This document shows positions 1 through 8,968 of a DNA stretch of 49,480 nucleotides, piece after piece. The notes beneath the pieces are model-generated. The model was given only the letters and a program-made list of their open reading frames with translations. It did no database searches and had not been told where the DNA came from. Position numbers and translations under genes: made by a program. The first letter of the stretch is position 1. Every line of letters begins with the position of its first letter. The DNA comes from Acidobacteriota bacterium (lineage in GTDB: Bacteria > Acidobacteriota > Terriglobia > Bryobacterales > UBA6623), in NCBI GenBank assembly GCA_027592785.1, contig JAQCLD010000023.1:1-49480 (forward strand). Direction: 5' to 3'.

Positions 1-76
1 AGGGAGTTGGAACATCCGGACTGGCCCCCGATGAGCAGTGAATGAAACCGGCGGGGCGACCTGGAACCAAATCAAA

Positions 77-108
77 GGAATCAAAAAGGAATCAAAAAAG
101 GAATCAAA
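77..108. repeat. Three GGAATCAAA direct repeats
   Basis: GGAATCAAA occurs at 77, 88 and 100, separated by A-runs that grow by one base (unit lengths 11 and 12). This looks like slippage in a short AT-rich tract within GC-rich DNA. No function is visible. Confidence 0.6.
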
Positions 109-167
109 GGGGACGGAGCCCAAAGCAATCTCGGCACGGGCGAGACGCCCGGTGCTGTCCGCTTCTT

Positions 168-200
168 AAAGTTCGGTAAAGTTCGGTGACAAAGTTCGGT
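168..200. repeat. Three AAAGTTCGGT direct repeats
   Basis: AAAGTTCGGT is present at 168-177, 178-187 and 191-200; the last two copies are each followed by GAC. The third runs straight into the dispersed dyad element at 201. It may be part of the same intergenic element. Confidence 0.6.
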
Positions 201-230
201 GACAGTCAACGTAGTGACAGTCACCTGCGG
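201..230. repeat. Dispersed dyad element, copy 1
   Basis: GACAGTCA-ACGTAG-TGACAGTC followed by ACCTGCGG. The same layout occurs at 22300-22328 as GACCGTCA-GCGTAG-TGACGGTC followed by GCCTGC, where the arms are a perfect 8-bp inverted repeat. Both copies lie upstream (in plus coordinates) of the 3' end of a minus-strand gene, and both are followed by a TGACCGT motif just before that gene's stop (near 270 and 22420). Confidence 0.55.
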
Positions 231-305
231 ATGTTGGCCGGGGGAAAGAGGCGTGCGGGGTGGTCGTGGACGGTCAAGGGTGACCGTTTCCTGAAGGGCC
301 GCGCT

Positions 306-893
306 TTAGGTTTCGTCGGGGTCGAGCCACTTCTGAACGGTTGGTGGTTGGTAGTTGGCGAACTGGTCGAGGATGTTTGCCGGATCGGCTGCGTGGATGA
401 TTAGCTGGCGGTGTTCGGCGCGGATGAACTGTTCGCTGAAGGCTTTGTCGAACAGGGCGAGTAGGTCGTCGTAGTAGCCGTCCACGTTGAGCAGGGCGAC
501 GGGTTTTTGGTGCAGGCCGAGTTGTCCCCAGGTGAGGATTTCGCAGAACTCTTCGAGTGTGCCGAAGCCGCCGGGCAGGGCGATGAAAGCTTGCGACAGG
601 TTGGCCATGAGCGCCTTGCGTTCGTGCATGGAGCCGACGACGTGCAGCTTGGTTAGGCCCTCATGGGCGATCTCGCGGTCGAGCATGCTGCTGGGGATGA
701 CGCCGACGACCTGGCCGCCTGCGCCGAGAACGGCGTCGGCGACCGCGCCCATCAAGCCAACGCGTGCGCCGCCGTAAACGAGGGTAATGTTCCGTTCGGC
801 GAAGAGGTGGCCAAGCGTTTCGGCTGCGGCCTTGTAAGTTGCTCCGCGACCGAAGCTGGAGCCGCAGAAGACGCAGATGTGAGTGAGGGCCAT
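306..893 (-). CDS. LOG-family Rossmann protein (TIGR00730)
   Basis: This 195-residue protein matches the LOG / TIGR00730 family, many members of which are cytokinin riboside 5'-monophosphate phosphoribohydrolases that release free nucleobase from nucleoside monophosphates. It carries the N-terminal CGSS motif (about residue 10), the ERK segment (residues 91-93) and the family signature PGGFGTLEE (107-115), whose Gly-Gly and Glu residues form the active site in characterised homologues. Length is normal for the family and the ATG at 893 gives an intact N terminus. Family assignment is firm; the physiological substrate in this organism is not known from sequence. Confidence 0.88.
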   Translation of the reverse strand: MALTHICVFCGSSFGRGATYKAAAETLGHLFAERNITLVYGGARVGLMGAVADAVLGAGGQVVGVIPSSMLDREIAHEGLTKLHVVGSMHERKALMANLSQAFIALPGGFGTLEEFCEILTWGQLGLHQKPVALLNVDGYYDDLLALFDKAFSEQFIRAEHRQLIIHAADPANILDQFANYQPPTVQKWLDPDET

Positions 894-938
894 GCGGGGT
901 AAGACTACGTTACAAAGGCTGAACGGCCTGGCCTGACT

Positions 939-1802
939 TCACTCTCTGTTGACGGCCCACTTGAATCCGCGGACGAGCAGATCGCGGAAGGCGGGATCGT
1001 CCCAGGTCGCATCGGAGTGGCCGACGGTGGTGCCGAAGACGCGTGCGCCGTGATAGTCGTTGGTCCAAATCATCGGATATGCGGTTTGGTCTTCGGGGCT
1101 GACGGCGGTGGCTAGGGCTTTGGCGTTGGGCCAGAGTTTATCAATCACGTATAGTTCGTCGAGCGGCGTAACCCAGTCGGTCTTGAAGCCTTTGAGGGGG
1201 CCCTCGTTCGGATTGAGCACCTTCACGGAAATGTTGTGCTGAGCGGTGTGCCGGCGAGTGGTGACCCCGAGGAACTCGCGCCATTCGTCGGACTCCAGCG
1301 AGCGGTAGGAATGCATGGAGCAGTGGATGACCATGCCCGGCACGCCCTTAGCGTGGGCGGCGACGATTTTCTCGACGAACTCCTGATCGTCCACGGTGGC
1401 ATAGCACTCGTTGTGCACGACGATGTCGTAGCCTTCGGCCCAGTTGGGTTGGTTGTACAACTCGACCTTTTTGTCGCCCGCCCGACCGGTGTAGAGCACG
1501 GTCCACTCGACGGGGAGTTCGGTCGACATGGCCTTCATGAAGATGGCGTCTTCGGAGATGTAGTCGTGGCAGCAGCCGCCGCTAATCATGAGCGCGTTGA
1601 CGCGCGCCTGGCCGGCGAATGGGTCCGGCCTGCGAGGCCCTCTACGACCTTGGGGACGCCTGCCCTCGGCGCCTGGGCCGCCTTGTCCTGGTTGCGGCGG
1701 AGGGGCTTGCGGCGTCGCAGGCCAAGCGACCAGCACCAGTGCCGCGGCTATGGTCGCGAGCCTGAGTGCTCGGCGGCGCGAGGTGGTTTGTTGTTGCGTC
1801 AA
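939..1802 (-). CDS. Secreted ThuA-domain protein
   Basis: The 287-residue protein has an N-terminal export signal with a twin-arginine-like SRRRAL motif and a hydrophobic stretch ending around residue 30, then a Pro/Gly/Arg-rich linker, then a ThuA-like domain (about 68-285) with the usual 'MISGG...HDY' opening and a 'VIHCSMHSYR' stretch. ThuA-like domains have a class-I glutamine amidotransferase-like fold and are common in secreted sugar-related proteins of Acidobacteriota and Planctomycetes; the exact reaction is uncertain. The start is TTG, preceded by a good GGAGAAAG ribosome-binding site. It stands alone between the LOG gene and the permease. Confidence 0.75.
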   Translation of the reverse strand: MTQQQTTSRRRALRLATIAAALVLVAWPATPQAPPPQPGQGGPGAEGRRPQGRRGPRRPDPFAGQARVNALMISGGCCHDYISEDAIFMKAMSTELPVEWTVLYTGRAGDKKVELYNQPNWAEGYDIVVHNECYATVDDQEFVEKIVAAHAKGVPGMVIHCSMHSYRSLESDEWREFLGVTTRRHTAQHNISVKVLNPNEGPLKGFKTDWVTPLDELYVIDKLWPNAKALATAVSPEDQTAYPMIWTNDYHGARVFGTTVGHSDATWDDPAFRDLLVRGFKWAVNRE

Positions 1803-1904
1803 AGTCTTTCTCCGATGTGGGTGTGATCCCGTTTAACGATAGATAAGAGCAGGTCATGAAGCAACAGGAGCTGTTGCGAAAAGATACGGTGCCGCGGGAA
1901 CGAG

Positions 1905-3257
1905 CTAGGAGCGGTGCTCTCGCCAGGCTGAGGGGCCTACTAAGAAGAACACGAGAACCACGCCGACGAGCAGGCCGGTGGTCAATGAGAAGTACATGAT
2001 TGTTGCGGCGGATAGCAGGGCGATGCCGCGTTCGATGCGGTCTTCGAGCATGGCCAGGGCGACGTAAGAGCAGGCGAAGCCGGTCAGTATTAACGTCAGC
2101 GAGAAGGCGATGTCGAGGGTGGGGCGCAGCAGTACCAACAATGGGGCGATGAAGTAGGCCCAGGGGATTCCGAACAGGTAGTAGCTGCCGACGCCGGAGA
2201 AGATGGATTGCATCTCCTGCTTGCCGCGGCGGTAGCGCTCGGAGACGACGATCATGGCCCCGGCCCAGAGCGGGCCTTGCAGCGGAAAGAACGGTCCGCC
2301 GATGAGCGCGATGGCGGTGTTGCGCAGTCCTAAGGAGAGGTGCGTGCGGCGGGTGTCGAAGGGGATGGGCTCGTCGGGACGGTCGGCTGCGGCGTCTTTG
2401 AGGATGGCCGTGCCGGTGATGATGTCGGTGAAACCGACCAGGTAGGCGACAAGAGCCAGGGGTAAGGCGTGGGCGAAGGCGGTGAGGCTGGGCAGGCCGA
2501 GTCCGAGGACGCTGAAGTTCGCGACCAGACCGGAGAAGTCGGGCCAGAAGAACAGCGGTCCGGAGTAGGCCGCGAACTCATCGAAGCGCAGCTCGCCGAC
2601 CAGCCAACCGGCGAAAGCGCCCACGAAGAAACCCGGCGCGATGCCCATCGATGCGAGCGTGCGCAGCCAAGGGTAGCGGGCCTTCCAGGGTTCGAGCGGC
2701 TTGGAGAACATCAACAGCAAACTCAATCCGACGGCGACGAGGATGGAGACGGTGAGCGCGTCCATGCGTGCGGGGCGTCCGCCGGAACGCGGAATGAATT
2801 CGCCGTAAATGGCGCTGAGGCCGGCGCCAAGAATGATGGTGGCGCGGATAACTCGCGGTACGAGACGGAGAAACAACTTGCCCAGGCCGGTGAGTCCGAA
2901 GAGCAGAAAGACGATGCCGGTGAGCAGCACGACGGCGTTGACGAACTCGGTGCGCTCGGGGCCTGCGGGAAAGGCGACTGCGGCGGCGAGTACAAGCGGT
3001 AGAGCCGGGGTGAGCCAGCCGGGCGCGAACGGTTCGCCGAAGAGCAGGAACGACGAGCAAATGACCAGGGTTTGCAGAACGACCAGGGCGATGGCTGTCT
3101 CTTCCGCCATGCCGAAGTGCTCAGCGTAAAGCGGCACGACGGCGAAACCCGTGGCCGAGCCGACGGTGAGACCTTGCAGCAACTCGGGCCACTCGGCGCG
3201 GTAGTGCACGAAGGGTATGCGGAGGGTGAAGGGACCCCAGCGAAATCCGGGAGGCAT
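1905..3257 (-). CDS. Multi-pass permease, SLC23/NCS2-like
   Basis: About 450 residues with roughly a dozen hydrophobic segments, so an integral inner-membrane transporter. The layout and Gly/Pro-rich loops (a 'GLTVGSATGFAVVPLY' opening, 'GWLTPALPLVLAA') suggest the nucleobase/anion permease superfamily (NCS2 or SulP); I cannot name a substrate. A longer frame reaches 3407 but would overlap the upstream gene by over 130 bp with a low-complexity Arg-rich N terminus. The ATG at 3257 starts 17 bp after the upstream stop and fits better. It is probably cotranscribed with the fused MFS/spermidine-synthase-like gene. Confidence 0.55.
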   Translation of the reverse strand: MPPGFRWGPFTLRIPFVHYRAEWPELLQGLTVGSATGFAVVPLYAEHFGMAEETAIALVVLQTLVICSSFLLFGEPFAPGWLTPALPLVLAAAVAFPAGPERTEFVNAVVLLTGIVFLLFGLTGLGKLFLRLVPRVIRATIILGAGLSAIYGEFIPRSGGRPARMDALTVSILVAVGLSLLLMFSKPLEPWKARYPWLRTLASMGIAPGFFVGAFAGWLVGELRFDEFAAYSGPLFFWPDFSGLVANFSVLGLGLPSLTAFAHALPLALVAYLVGFTDIITGTAILKDAAADRPDEPIPFDTRRTHLSLGLRNTAIALIGGPFFPLQGPLWAGAMIVVSERYRRGKQEMQSIFSGVGSYYLFGIPWAYFIAPLLVLLRPTLDIAFSLTLILTGFACSYVALAMLEDRIERGIALLSAATIMYFSLTTGLLVGVVLVFFLVGPSAWREHRS

Positions 3258-3274
3258 CGCAGTGGCCAATTGTA

Positions 3275-5311
3275 CTAGTCGAGAGCCTGCCAGAGTCCGG
3301 CGTAGTCGTCGGTCCAGGCCAGGGTGGAGGGATCGCTGTCGACGTCGACGGCTTGTTGGACACGCGGCTGGTTGAGAAACGCTTCGTTCTTGGTAAGCAG
3401 CATCCACACAGCGGCGTTGGCGCCGGGCTCGGAGCCGGGAGTGGAAATGCGTATCGCTTCGAGGCCCAAGCGGTTGGCGATGCCGTTGACGACAGGAGTG
3501 AGATCGAGGAAGCGGTTGGTGATGTGGAAGGCCAGGATGCCGTCGTCCTTGAGGCGCTTGCCGTAAACGTCGGCGGCTTCGGCGGTAAGCAAGTGCAGCG
3601 GGATGGCGCCGCTGGTAAAGGCGTCAATTGCCAGGATGTCGAAACGGGTGGCTTCGCCGTTCTGGATTTCTTCTTCGAGGCGAACGCGGGCGTCTCCGGC
3701 GACGAGTTCGATATCGGCGCGTGAATCGTCGAGGTAGGTGAAGTCGTCGCGGGCAACGTCGATGACTTGGGGGTTGAGTTCGTAGAAGCGGAAGGTGTCG
3801 CCGTCGCGTCCGTAAGCGGCCATGGTGCCGGCGCCGAGGCCGACGATGGCGACGTAGAGAGGCTCAGCAGTTGCGCGGCGCGGATGAAGATCGAAAGCGA
3901 GTTCGATGCCCGAGGCCGAGCCGAAATACGTTGTGGGTTCGAGGGAGCGCTGGGGGTCGAGATACTGTGTGCCGTGCTCGGTGCGTCCGTGGGTAAGGAT
4001 GCGAATACGGTCGCGACCTTGGCCCTCTTCGCTCACGCGCAGCACGCCGTAGAAGTTGCGCATGGTCGTGGTAGTGCGCGGGTCGTGCGAGGATGTGACG
4101 GCGTAGGCCAAGATCACCAGGCTGAACAGCAAGGCCGGCGGCGGGGCCAGGAATGCGCCGGGCCGAGTGGTATCGGGCCGCCAACCAGCTACAGCCCAAA
4201 CGGCGATGGCGGCGATTGAGCAGCAGGCCAAGGAGATGGCGTACTCCCAGTAGTCGGCGAAGAGGCGTGGAGCGATCACGGCCACGAAGATGCCGCCCAG
4301 AGCGCCGCCCGCTGCAACCCACAAGTAGAACGAGGTGGCTTCGGAGGCGTTTGGCCGCAAGTTGTACAACTCGCCGTGGCAGACCATGCAGGCGATGAAC
4401 AGAGCGCCGCAGTAGATGGCGATCTGTAGAGCGATGGGCAGGATTCCGCCAGCCGCCATGGCGATGGCCGCCGCGGGGATGGCGACGGCCAGCAGGAAGC
4501 TAAACGCTTTGCGGCCATACCAGCTTTCGCTTTCGAAGCAGAGGATGAAGGTCAACAGGTAGATCGTTAGCGGAAGAATCCACAAGAACGGCACGACGGC
4601 GATCTCTTGCGACATCTGGTTGGTCGTCGCCACCAGCAGCGCCGAGCCGATGGCGGAGAGCGCCAGCCAGGCGAGCTTCAGCCCGGTGGTGTGCGGCACG
4701 GAGGCCTCTAGCGGGGGCGAAGCGGGGGGGGCTTTGCGGATTTGCCAAGCGCAATACGCGCAACAAAGCGCGAAAGCGCCGTATAGGAGGCTCCAGGTCA
4801 GGCTCTGTTGGTCAAGGCGCATCAGCGGCTCGACGATCGAGGGATAGCTGACCAGTGCCAGAAGCGATCCTGCATTCGAGACGGCGTAGAGACGGTACGC
4901 GGTCCGCGCGGGATAGAGGTCGTGGAACCAACGTTGCACGAGCGGCGCCGTGGCAGACAGCGTCAGGTAGGGAAGTCCCGCGGAGACGGTCAGCAAGGCG
5001 AGGATGTGCCAGGTGGGGTCGCCTTCGATGGCCTGCTTCCAGACCTCGGGCTCGGGCGCGATAGGCAGCGCCATCAGGGATAGGCCCAGCAGCGAGATGT
5101 GCACGATGCGTTGCTTGGCGGGACGCAACATGGTCGCCAGCCAGTGCGCGTAAGCGTAACCGCCAAGAAGCAAGAGCTGGAAGAACAACAGGCAGGTCGT
5201 CCACACGCCGGGGCCGCCGCCGAACCAGGGCAGAATGTAGCGTCCTAGAATCGGCTGCACCTGGAAGATGAGCAGGGCGCCGAGGAAGACGGTTATTGCG
5301 AAAGCGGCCAT
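3275..5311 (-). CDS. Fused MFS / spermidine synthase-like protein
   Basis: The 678-residue protein begins with about a dozen predicted membrane segments (residues 1 to about 410), followed by a cytoplasmic Rossmann methyltransferase-like domain (about 480-650). In the latter, 'VGLGAGTMAAYG' is the nucleotide-binding glycine loop, 'YELNP' the acidic strand end and 'DAFTSGAIPLHLL' a stretch typical of spermidine synthase-like proteins. Such fusions are common in Bacteria. True aminopropyltransferase activity is unproven and the canonical polyamine-site residues cannot be confirmed by eye. It starts divergently from uvrA. Confidence 0.78.
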   Translation of the reverse strand: MAAFAITVFLGALLIFQVQPILGRYILPWFGGGPGVWTTCLLFFQLLLLGGYAYAHWLATMLRPAKQRIVHISLLGLSLMALPIAPEPEVWKQAIEGDPTWHILALLTVSAGLPYLTLSATAPLVQRWFHDLYPARTAYRLYAVSNAGSLLALVSYPSIVEPLMRLDQQSLTWSLLYGAFALCCAYCAWQIRKAPPASPPLEASVPHTTGLKLAWLALSAIGSALLVATTNQMSQEIAVVPFLWILPLTIYLLTFILCFESESWYGRKAFSFLLAVAIPAAAIAMAAGGILPIALQIAIYCGALFIACMVCHGELYNLRPNASEATSFYLWVAAGGALGGIFVAVIAPRLFADYWEYAISLACCSIAAIAVWAVAGWRPDTTRPGAFLAPPPALLFSLVILAYAVTSSHDPRTTTTMRNFYGVLRVSEEGQGRDRIRILTHGRTEHGTQYLDPQRSLEPTTYFGSASGIELAFDLHPRRATAEPLYVAIVGLGAGTMAAYGRDGDTFRFYELNPQVIDVARDDFTYLDDSRADIELVAGDARVRLEEEIQNGEATRFDILAIDAFTSGAIPLHLLTAEAADVYGKRLKDDGILAFHITNRFLDLTPVVNGIANRLGLEAIRISTPGSEPGANAAVWMLLTKNEAFLNQPRVQQAVDVDSDPSTLAWTDDYAGLWQALD

Positions 5312-5364
5312 CGTTGGGACGGAACAGAATGCCAGGCGGGGGCGTTAACGGAGCCTCATGGCCA

Positions 5365-5379
5365 GTAGCACCATGCTAC
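5365..5379. promoter_or_regulatory. Inverted repeat between divergent genes
   Basis: GTAGCA-CCA-TGCTAC is a perfect 6-bp inverted repeat in the 170-bp spacer between the MFS/spermidine-synthase-like gene (minus) and uvrA (plus). It could be a small operator or a hairpin. It does not match a known LexA box that I can name. Confidence 0.3.
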
Positions 5380-5422
5380 CAAGGCGATGCGGGACGTCCG
5401 CGAGGGATCGGGGCCCGCTTGT

Positions 5423-5428
5423 TACAAT
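5423..5428 (+). promoter_or_regulatory. Candidate -10 box for uvrA
   Basis: TACAAT differs from the consensus TATAAT at one position and lies 53 bp upstream of the chosen uvrA start. No good -35 hexamer is visible at the right distance, so this is only a candidate. Confidence 0.35.
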
Positions 5429-5481
5429 GCGAACGGCGGCTGCGACTCTCTTTCGACGGCCGGATTCACCACAGGACGGCT

Positions 5482-8280
5482 TTGGCGCAGGATTACCTCG
5501 AGATCCGTGGGGCACGGGTACACAACCTCAAGAATGTCGACCTGAGACTGCCGCACAACCAGTTAACGGTTGTCACGGGAGTATCGGGTTCAGGCAAGAG
5601 TTCGTTGGTCTTCGACACGGTCTATGCCGAAGGGCAGCGCCGTTACGTCGAATCGCTTTCGGCTTATGCGCGGCAGTTCTTGGAGCGCATGGAAAAGCCC
5701 GATGTGGATGAGCTAACCGGCATCGCTCCGGCGGTAGCGATTCGCCAGAAGAACTCCACGAGAAATCCGCGATCGACGGTCGCGACTTCCACCGAAATTT
5801 ACGACTTCTTACGGCTGCTCTTCGCCCGTGCCGGCCAGACCTACTGCGGCGATTGCGGCAGACAGGTTTACAAGGACACGGTCGACCAGGCAGCCGAACA
5901 GGTCCTGACTTGGCCGGAGCGTTCGCGCTGGTACGTGCTTTTCCCCGTTCGCGCGGATGCTGAGCACAAGGACTTGAAGGACCGGCTGGGCGGGCTGCGC
6001 TCGAAGGGCTTCAACCGGCTTTACCAAGACGGAAAGATTTACGAATTCTCCATGCCGGAATCGTTGCTGGAAGTGGCCTTCGAGCGCCCGGTCTATGTAC
6101 TAGTGGACCGCTTGGCGATCTCCCCGGATTCGCGAGAGCGAATCGTCGATGCCATTGAGATCGCTTACCGCGAATCGCAGGCAGTCGTCTTTGAGGCGGC
6201 CGAGGGCGATCCGCCGGAGCGTAAATGGTACAGCGAACGTTTTGAGTGCCGGCAGTGCGGAATCCCTTACATCGAGCCGGAGCCGCGGCTGTTCAGCTTC
6301 AACAATCCGTTCGGCGCCTGTCCGCGCTGCCAGGGATTTGGAGACACGGTCGACTATGACTTGAAGCTGATTGTTCCCGATCGATTCCTGAGCCTGAAGC
6401 AAGGAGCGGTCGAGCCCTTCACGAAACCCAAATACGTCGCCTGGCAGAAGAATCTGTTCGTCGCGGCGACGCGCGCGGGCGTTCGCCTCGACGTGCCTTA
6501 TCACGAGCTGACTGCCGACGAGCTGAAGCTGGTGATGGACGGCGACGGTGAGTTCAAAGGCATCAACGGCCTGTTCGCGTTTCTAGAAACGAAGAAATAC
6601 AAGATGGCCGTGCGCATTATGCTGGCGCGCTATCGCGGCTACACGCGTTGCCCGGACTGCAAGGGCGGAAGGCTGCGCAAAGAAGCGCTTAATGTGCAGT
6701 TCGAAGGCAAGACGATTCGCGACGTAGTGCAGCTGACGCTCGAACAGGGACTGGCGTTTTTCGAGAGTTTGCAGCTTCGCGGAGAGACCGCGGTGATCGG
6801 CGGCCAGCTTGTACTGGACATCAAACACCGGCTGCAGTTCTTGAACGAAGTGGGGCTGGAATACTTGACGCTCGACCGGCTTTCTTCGACGCTGTCGGGC
6901 GGCGAAGCGCAGCGCATTCAACTGGCTACTTCGCTGGGATCGCGGCTGGTGGGCGCCTGCTATGTGCTGGATGAACCATCGATTGGCTTGCATAGCCGCG
7001 ATACGGCGCGGCTCGTCGGCATCCTCGAACGGCTACGCGATTTGGGCAACACGATCCTGGTGGTCGAGCACGATCCGGACGTGATGCGGGCTGCGGATCA
7101 CATTGTCGATATGGGGCCCGGCGCCGGGGAACTTGGCGGCGAGGTGGTCTTTGAGGGCACGCTCGAGCAGTTGAAGGCGAACCCGGCGGGCCGTTCGCTG
7201 ACGGCGAAGTACCTGAGCGGCAAGAGCAAGATCGCCGTGCCCAAGAAACGCCGCAAGGCGAGCGCTAGGAAGAAGGCGACGTTCACGGGTGCGGCCAAGC
7301 ACAACTTGAAGGCCGTCGACGTAGCCGTTTCGGCGGGCATCCACACGGTCGTCACAGGGGTGTCGGGTTCCGGAAAATCAACACTGGTTCATGACGTGAT
7401 TTATGAGGGCCTGAGTGCTCTTGCGAAGCAGAACATCAAATCGGCCACGGACACCGAGTCGCTGCGTTTGCCTTGCCGCAAGATCACCGGCGCCGCCACA
7501 TACGAAGAAGTCATCCTGGTCGACCAGTCGCCGATTGGACGTTCGCCGCGTTCGAATCCGGTTACTTACGTGAAGGCGTTCGACGAGATTCGACGCTTGT
7601 TCGCGTTTACTCCCGAGGCGCGCAAGAAGGGGTTGATGCCGGGCGCTTTCTCGTTCAATGTAGCGGGCGGACGTTGCGAGACTTGTCAGGGCGACGGCAC
7701 GGTCACGGTCGAGATGCAATTCTTGGCCGACGTGGCGCTGGTCTGCGAAGAGTGCGGCGGCAAACGCTACGGAACGGAAGTCTTGGGCATCCGCTACGAC
7801 GGCAAGAACGTCTATGAAGTTCTGCAGTTGACGGTTGACGAGGCGCTGCGTTTCTTTGCGCGAGCGCCACGGGTCACTGGCAAATTGAGTTGCTTGGCTG
7901 AGGTTGGTTTAGGCTACTTGCGGCTCGGGCAATCGGCCACGACGCTATCGGGCGGGGAAGCACAGCGCGTCAAACTGGCGGCGTACGTGGCTCAATCGCG
8001 TTGTGACAATACGCTCTACATCTTCGATGAACCCACGACGGGGCTGCATTTCGACGACATCGCCAAGCTGCTGAAGGCCTTCGACCGGCTGATCGACAAG
8101 GGCGGCACCGTGCTGACCATCGAGCACAATATGGATGTAATCAAGTGCGCGGACTGGGTTGTGGACCTGGGACCCGAGGGCGGCGATAAGGGCGGCGAGA
8201 TCGTCGTCGAAGGCACGCCGGAAGACATCGCCAAGTGCGCGAGATCCTACACCGGGCGATTCCTCGAAGCGGTGCTGTGA
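5482..8280 (+). CDS. uvrA: Excinuclease ABC subunit A
   Basis: UvrA is the damage-sensing ATPase of nucleotide excision repair; it loads UvrB on lesions. From the TTG at 5482 the protein has 932 residues, the normal size. Visible motifs are Walker A 1 (GVSGSGKS, 33-40), ABC signature 1 (LSGGEAQR, about 471), Walker A 2 (about 626-633), a Cys-x2-Cys-x19-Cys-x2-Cys zinc module (near 732-758) and ABC signature 2 (about 822). The frame stays open back to 5296, but that would overlap the divergent gene; the TTG has an AGGA ribosome-binding site about 6 bp upstream and begins just before the conserved '[11 protein letters not shown]'. The stop lies 4 bp from the convergent YceI gene. Confidence 0.96.
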   Translation: MAQDYLEIRGARVHNLKNVDLRLPHNQLTVVTGVSGSGKSSLVFDTVYAEGQRRYVESLSAYARQFLERMEKPDVDELTGIAPAVAIRQKNSTRNPRSTVATSTEIYDFLRLLFARAGQTYCGDCGRQVYKDTVDQAAEQVLTWPERSRWYVLFPVRADAEHKDLKDRLGGLRSKGFNRLYQDGKIYEFSMPESLLEVAFERPVYVLVDRLAISPDSRERIVDAIEIAYRESQAVVFEAAEGDPPERKWYSERFECRQCGIPYIEPEPRLFSFNNPFGACPRCQGFGDTVDYDLKLIVPDRFLSLKQGAVEPFTKPKYVAWQKNLFVAATRAGVRLDVPYHELTADELKLVMDGDGEFKGINGLFAFLETKKYKMAVRIMLARYRGYTRCPDCKGGRLRKEALNVQFEGKTIRDVVQLTLEQGLAFFESLQLRGETAVIGGQLVLDIKHRLQFLNEVGLEYLTLDRLSSTLSGGEAQRIQLATSLGSRLVGACYVLDEPSIGLHSRDTARLVGILERLRDLGNTILVVEHDPDVMRAADHIVDMGPGAGELGGEVVFEGTLEQLKANPAGRSLTAKYLSGKSKIAVPKKRRKASARKKATFTGAAKHNLKAVDVAVSAGIHTVVTGVSGSGKSTLVHDVIYEGLSALAKQNIKSATDTESLRLPCRKITGAATYEEVILVDQSPIGRSPRSNPVTYVKAFDEIRRLFAFTPEARKKGLMPGAFSFNVAGGRCETCQGDGTVTVEMQFLADVALVCEECGGKRYGTEVLGIRYDGKNVYEVLQLTVDEALRFFARAPRVTGKLSCLAEVGLGYLRLGQSATTLSGGEAQRVKLAAYVAQSRCDNTLYIFDEPTTGLHFDDIAKLLKAFDRLIDKGGTVLTIEHNMDVIKCADWVVDLGPEGGDKGGEIVVEGTPEDIAKCARSYTGRFLEAVL

Positions 8281-8284
8281 AGGT

Positions 8285-8881
8285 TTACTTGGGCCGCTTG
8301 AGCTCAGCGTCGATCTCAATGAATACATCATCGGCGACCACAACGCCGCCGGCTTCGACTACGTCGTTGTAAGTCAGCCCGAACTCGCGCCGGTTCACCT
8401 TAGTGCTGGCGGTCGCGGCGGTGCGAGGTCCGTTGGCGGATTGCACGACGGCGTTGAGGCCGTCGAGATCGAGCGTCACCTGTTTGGTCACGCCGTGCAT
8501 GGTGAGGTTGCCGGTGAGCTTGACGGTTCCATCCGGTTGGGGAACCGAGCGGGTCGAAACAAAATGCATCTCAGGGAACTTGTCGACTTCGAAGAATCCC
8601 TCGCCCTTGAGGTCACGGTCGCGCACGGCCATGCCGGTTGCGATAGTTGACGGATCGATGGAGATCTCCATGCGCACGGTGGACAGGTCGTCTTTGTCGA
8701 ACCAGACTTTGCCTTCCGCCTTTGTAAAGCTTCCGCGCACCCAGCTGATCATCAGGTGCCGTACTTTGAAGCCAACGTGGGAATGGTTGCCATCGAGTTC
8801 CCACTCCAATACTTCGGCCGAAGCCAACGGCGCTAGGGCAAACAAAGCGGCGGCGAGCAGAAGTGTGGTTCGGCGGAACAT
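8285..8881 (-). CDS. YceI-family periplasmic protein 1
   Basis: This 198-residue protein has a cleavable signal peptide (about 1-22, ending ALAPLASA) and a complete YceI domain: 'HSHVGFKVRHLMISWVRGSF' near the start, then 'FFEVDKFPEMHFVS', 'LTMHGVTKQV' and a final 'IEIDAEL'. YceI proteins are lipocalin-like beta barrels that bind isoprenoid-type amphipathic lipids in the periplasm. It is clearly paralogous to the protein at 11302-11898 (same length, same motif order). A GAGG ribosome-binding site precedes the ATG at 8881. Confidence 0.92.
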   Translation of the reverse strand: MFRRTTLLLAAALFALAPLASAEVLEWELDGNHSHVGFKVRHLMISWVRGSFTKAEGKVWFDKDDLSTVRMEISIDPSTIATGMAVRDRDLKGEGFFEVDKFPEMHFVSTRSVPQPDGTVKLTGNLTMHGVTKQVTLDLDGLNAVVQSANGPRTAATASTKVNRREFGLTYNDVVEAGGVVVADDVFIEIDAELKRPK

Positions 8882-8925
8882 AGAAGCCTCACTAGTTTAA
8901 CGGTCTTGGGCCTGGTGCGGTTACC

Positions 8926-8955
8926 TGGACAAGCGACGACTGGACAAGCGACGAC
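8926..8955. repeat. Tandem 15-bp duplication
   Basis: TGGACAAGCGACGAC occurs twice back to back (8926-8940, 8941-8955) in the 87-bp spacer between the YceI gene start and the end of the broken DUF5916 gene. It is a perfect recent-looking duplication. Confidence 0.85.
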
Positions 8956-8968
8956 TTTTCGGCGGAGC

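Larger units (their letters stand above)
1..305. other. Intergenic, short direct repeats
   Basis: No convincing gene is visible. The stretch holds an A-rich run with three GGAATCAAA copies (starting at 77, 88 and 100), three AAAGTTCGGT copies (168, 178, 191), and a dyad-like element at 201-230 that recurs near 22300. It lies downstream of the LOG-family gene that ends at 306 on the minus strand. The window edge cuts whatever lies to the left. Confidence 0.6.

Noticed and set aside
3258-3407. N-terminal extension of the permease to 3407.
   Set aside because: The added 50 residues are Arg/Ser-rich and merely read the end of the upstream gene in another frame.
2330-3756. Long open frames on either strand across the permease and fused synthase genes.
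   Set aside because: They are Pro/Ser/Arg-rich shadows caused by high GC, with no domain signal.
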